A stretch of 6,335 bases of DNA, taken from Scybalousia_A sp963588535 (GTDB lineage: Bacteria > Bacteroidota > Bacteroidia > Bacteroidales > P3). Under the pieces are notes generated by a model. It did no database searches. It was not told the origin of the DNA and worked only from the letters and a program-made list of their open reading frames with translations. Positions 5,206 to 6,335 of the stretch are shown piece after piece; the first letter of the stretch is position 1, and every line of letters begins with the position of its first letter. The stretch is taken from NCBI GenBank assembly GCA_963588535.1, contig CAVAII010000175.1, positions 1-6,335 on the forward strand. Reading direction: 5' to 3'. Position numbers and translations under genes: made by a program.

Positions 5206-6045
5206 TTATTTGTTAGTAATTTCTTTTGTCTTCTCTACAACTTTGTGTGCTAAGGACATAAATGCCTGTGCTTCGGAAGTAGAAAATAGCATTGAGATAG
5301 GATTGCCACTATCATTGCACTCGGACATTTGTTCGCTAATCGGAATTTGTTCCAATAACTCAATACCCAATTCTTCTGCTAATTTCTTTGCACCATCCTT
5401 ACCAAAGATAAAATATTTCTTCTCGGGCATATCATTAGGTGTAAAGTAAGCCATATTTTCTACCAAACCAAGTACAGGGATTTTGATTTGAGCATCGGTA
5501 AACATATTAACTGCTCGGCGAACATCTGCAACTGCCAATTGTTGTGGCGTACAAACAAAAATACTTGCTGTTGGGTGGAAAGATTGTATTAAGGTTAGTT
5601 GGATATCTCCTGTTCCTGGAGGCATATCTAAGATTAAGAAATCTAATTCTCCCCACGCTGTCTCGCTAATCAATTGTGTTAGGGCGTTAGATGCCATAGG
5701 TCCTCTCCACATTAGTGCAGCACTTTGGTCAACCATAAAGCCTACACTCATCAACTTAATACCATATTTCTCAATTGGTATCATTCTTTCCTCGCCCTCT
5801 ATCTCGGTTGCCATAACTTCTGGATTCTCTACATTAAATAATGTAGGGATACTCGGACCATAAACATCGGCGTCAGCCAAACCTACTCTATATCCTTCTT
5901 TTGCTAAAGACAAGGCAAGATTAGCACTAACTGTGCTTTTACCTACACCACCTTTGCCGCTACCTACAGCAATTAGGCAATGTATTTTCTCCATTGCTTT
6001 ATTTATTTTTTCCTGTTTCTTCTTTTGTTCCTCAAACGGATTCAT
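5206..6045 (-). CDS. mrp: Mrp/NBP35/ApbC-type P-loop ATPase, Fe-S cluster carrier
   Basis: The family (ParA/MinD-like P-loop ATPases) binds and delivers Fe-S clusters in the cytoplasm. The 279-residue protein has the deviant Walker A GSGKGGVGKST at 28-38 with Lys31 and Lys36, the switch region DADVYGPSIP at 58-67, the Mrp signature MWRGPMASNALTQL near 112-125, a Walker B-like LILDMPPGTGDIQLT at 137-151 and VLGLVENMAYFTP at 191-203. The N-terminal MIP18/DUF59 domain found in many Bacteroidota homologues (about 90 extra residues) is missing. It is replaced by a short Lys/Glu-rich helix, residues 4-20. The CxxC pair expected after NMxxF is also missing and reads FTPNDMPEKKY instead, as in other Bacteroidota Mrp proteins I recall. 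The ATG at 6045 has a -7 promoter box about 50 bp upstream and GGA about 12 nt before it. It is first in an operon with the Nfu gene. Confidence 0.95.
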   Translation of the reverse strand: MNPFEEQKKKQEKINKAMEKIHCLIAVGSGKGGVGKSTVSANLALSLAKEGYRVGLADADVYGPSIPTLFNVENPEVMATEIEGEERMIPIEKYGIKLMSVGFMVDQSAALMWRGPMASNALTQLISETAWGELDFLILDMPPGTGDIQLTLIQSFHPTASIFVCTPQQLAVADVRRAVNMFTDAQIKIPVLGLVENMAYFTPNDMPEKKYFIFGKDGAKKLAEELGIELLEQIPISEQMSECNDSGNPISMLFSTSEAQAFMSLAHKVVEKTKEITNK

Positions 6046-6092
6046 AATTTTTTATTCCTTTTTATTATTATAATCTTTCGTAAATTGGTTTG

Positions 6093-6100
6093 CAAAAGTA
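6093..6100 (-). promoter_or_regulatory. Bacteroidota -7 promoter box for mrp-nfu
   Basis: Read on the minus strand this is TACTTTTG followed by CAAACC, an exact match to TAnnTTTG with the common CA extension. It predicts a start near 6086-6090 and a leader of about 42 nt before the mrp ATG. No clear TTTG was found at the -33 position. Confidence 0.7.
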
Positions 6101-6203
6101 CAAAAATTTTCTATTCTCTCCTATTTTTCTTAAAAATATTTACTTTTCTTTATCTTTTTATTGCATTTTTCTATTTTTTTGTTTTCTTCTTTTCGTCTTC
6201 GCC

Positions 6204-6261
6204 TTTAGACTTCCTAATTTTTAACTCTATAAGGCATAGAGATAAAAAAAGAAGGTCTAAG
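6204..6261. repeat. Long imperfect inverted repeat (hairpin-forming)
   Basis: The centre is a perfect 6-bp stem, CTCTAT 6225-6230 with ATAGAG 6236-6241, around the loop AAGGC. After one mismatch, TTTTTA (6218-6223) pairs with TAAAAA (6243-6248). After a small internal loop, TTAGAC (6205-6210) pairs with GTCTAA (6255-6260), with TTCCT and AGAAG partly pairing between. Neither flank carries a T-tract in the right place for an intrinsic terminator. It could be a remnant of a small mobile repeat or an RNA structure from the unseen neighbouring gene. Confidence 0.45.
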
Positions 6262-6335
6262 TAAGAAACCAAAAAGATGTTACGAAAATCTATGATAAGG
6301 CATTATTATAATAAGGAATAGAGAGGGTTTTGGAG

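Larger units (their letters stand above)
6046..6335. other. 290-bp non-coding stretch upstream of mrp
   Basis: No gene could be supported on either strand. The part next to mrp holds its leader and -7 box. A T/C-rich tract (as read on the plus strand) runs from about 6105 to 6200. Beyond it are an imperfect palindrome (6204-6261) and three copies of ATAAGGCAT or ATAAGGAAT. The last bases may belong to a neighbouring gene outside the window, but every minus-strand frame there stops within about 55 bases. Confidence 0.6.

Noticed and set aside
5159..5449. Plus-strand open frame of 96 codons.
   Set aside because: It is antisense to mrp and nfu, both of which are strongly supported by motifs.
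5980..6264. 94-codon open frame on the plus strand, rich in Phe and Leu, resembling a membrane protein.
   Set aside because: It overlaps the mrp start and its promoter. The hydrophobicity comes from T-rich non-coding DNA (runs of TTT and CTT codons).

Overview
The window looks like a chromosomal fragment of a low-GC Bacteroidota, most likely Bacteroidales. By eye it is about one third G+C. Three things support this. The small DUF2795 protein and the Mrp ATPase have sequences typical of that phylum. Two promoters match the Bacteroidota -7 element (TAnnTTTG). Clear Shine-Dalgarno sequences are largely missing. A run of 10 N at 1995-2004 shows the source is a scaffolded draft assembly. The closest genus cannot be told from this sequence.

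All six supported genes lie on the minus strand, so transcription runs from high to low coordinates. From the right: 6046-6335 is a non-coding stretch with an imperfect palindrome, a repeated 9-mer and a good -7 promoter (6093-6100). This promoter serves mrp (5206-6045) and, a few bases on, an Nfu/NifU C-terminal-domain gene (4935-5192). Together they form a two-gene iron-sulfur cluster carrier operon. A 42-bp tandem repeat (4793-4946) runs into the end of the Nfu gene. Next come a PduO-type cobalamin adenosyltransferase (4191-4733) and a small acidic DUF2795 protein (3830-4051), each separated by an AT-rich gap.

A 492-bp intergenic region (3338-3829) holds the most striking structure: an AT-rich array of eight in-phase 21-bp units (3478-3645). 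The left four units carry the core ATATTATC and the right four carry its reverse complement GATAATAT, so the array has dyad symmetry around 3557/3558. It ends about 55 bp upstream of a strong -7 box (3397-3404). That promoter drives a CPBP-family intramembrane protease gene (2468-3337) and, 16 bp further, a UvrD/PcrA DNA helicase gene (94-2451), which probably form one operon.

The coding content is housekeeping: DNA repair, Fe-S maturation and B12 use. I see no transposase, phage gene, CRISPR, defence cassette, tRNA or rRNA. The points worth a second look are in the intergenic DNA (two tandem arrays with periods of 21 and 42 bp, plus promoter-proximal inverted repeats) and in departures of the PduO and Mrp proteins from their family consensus.
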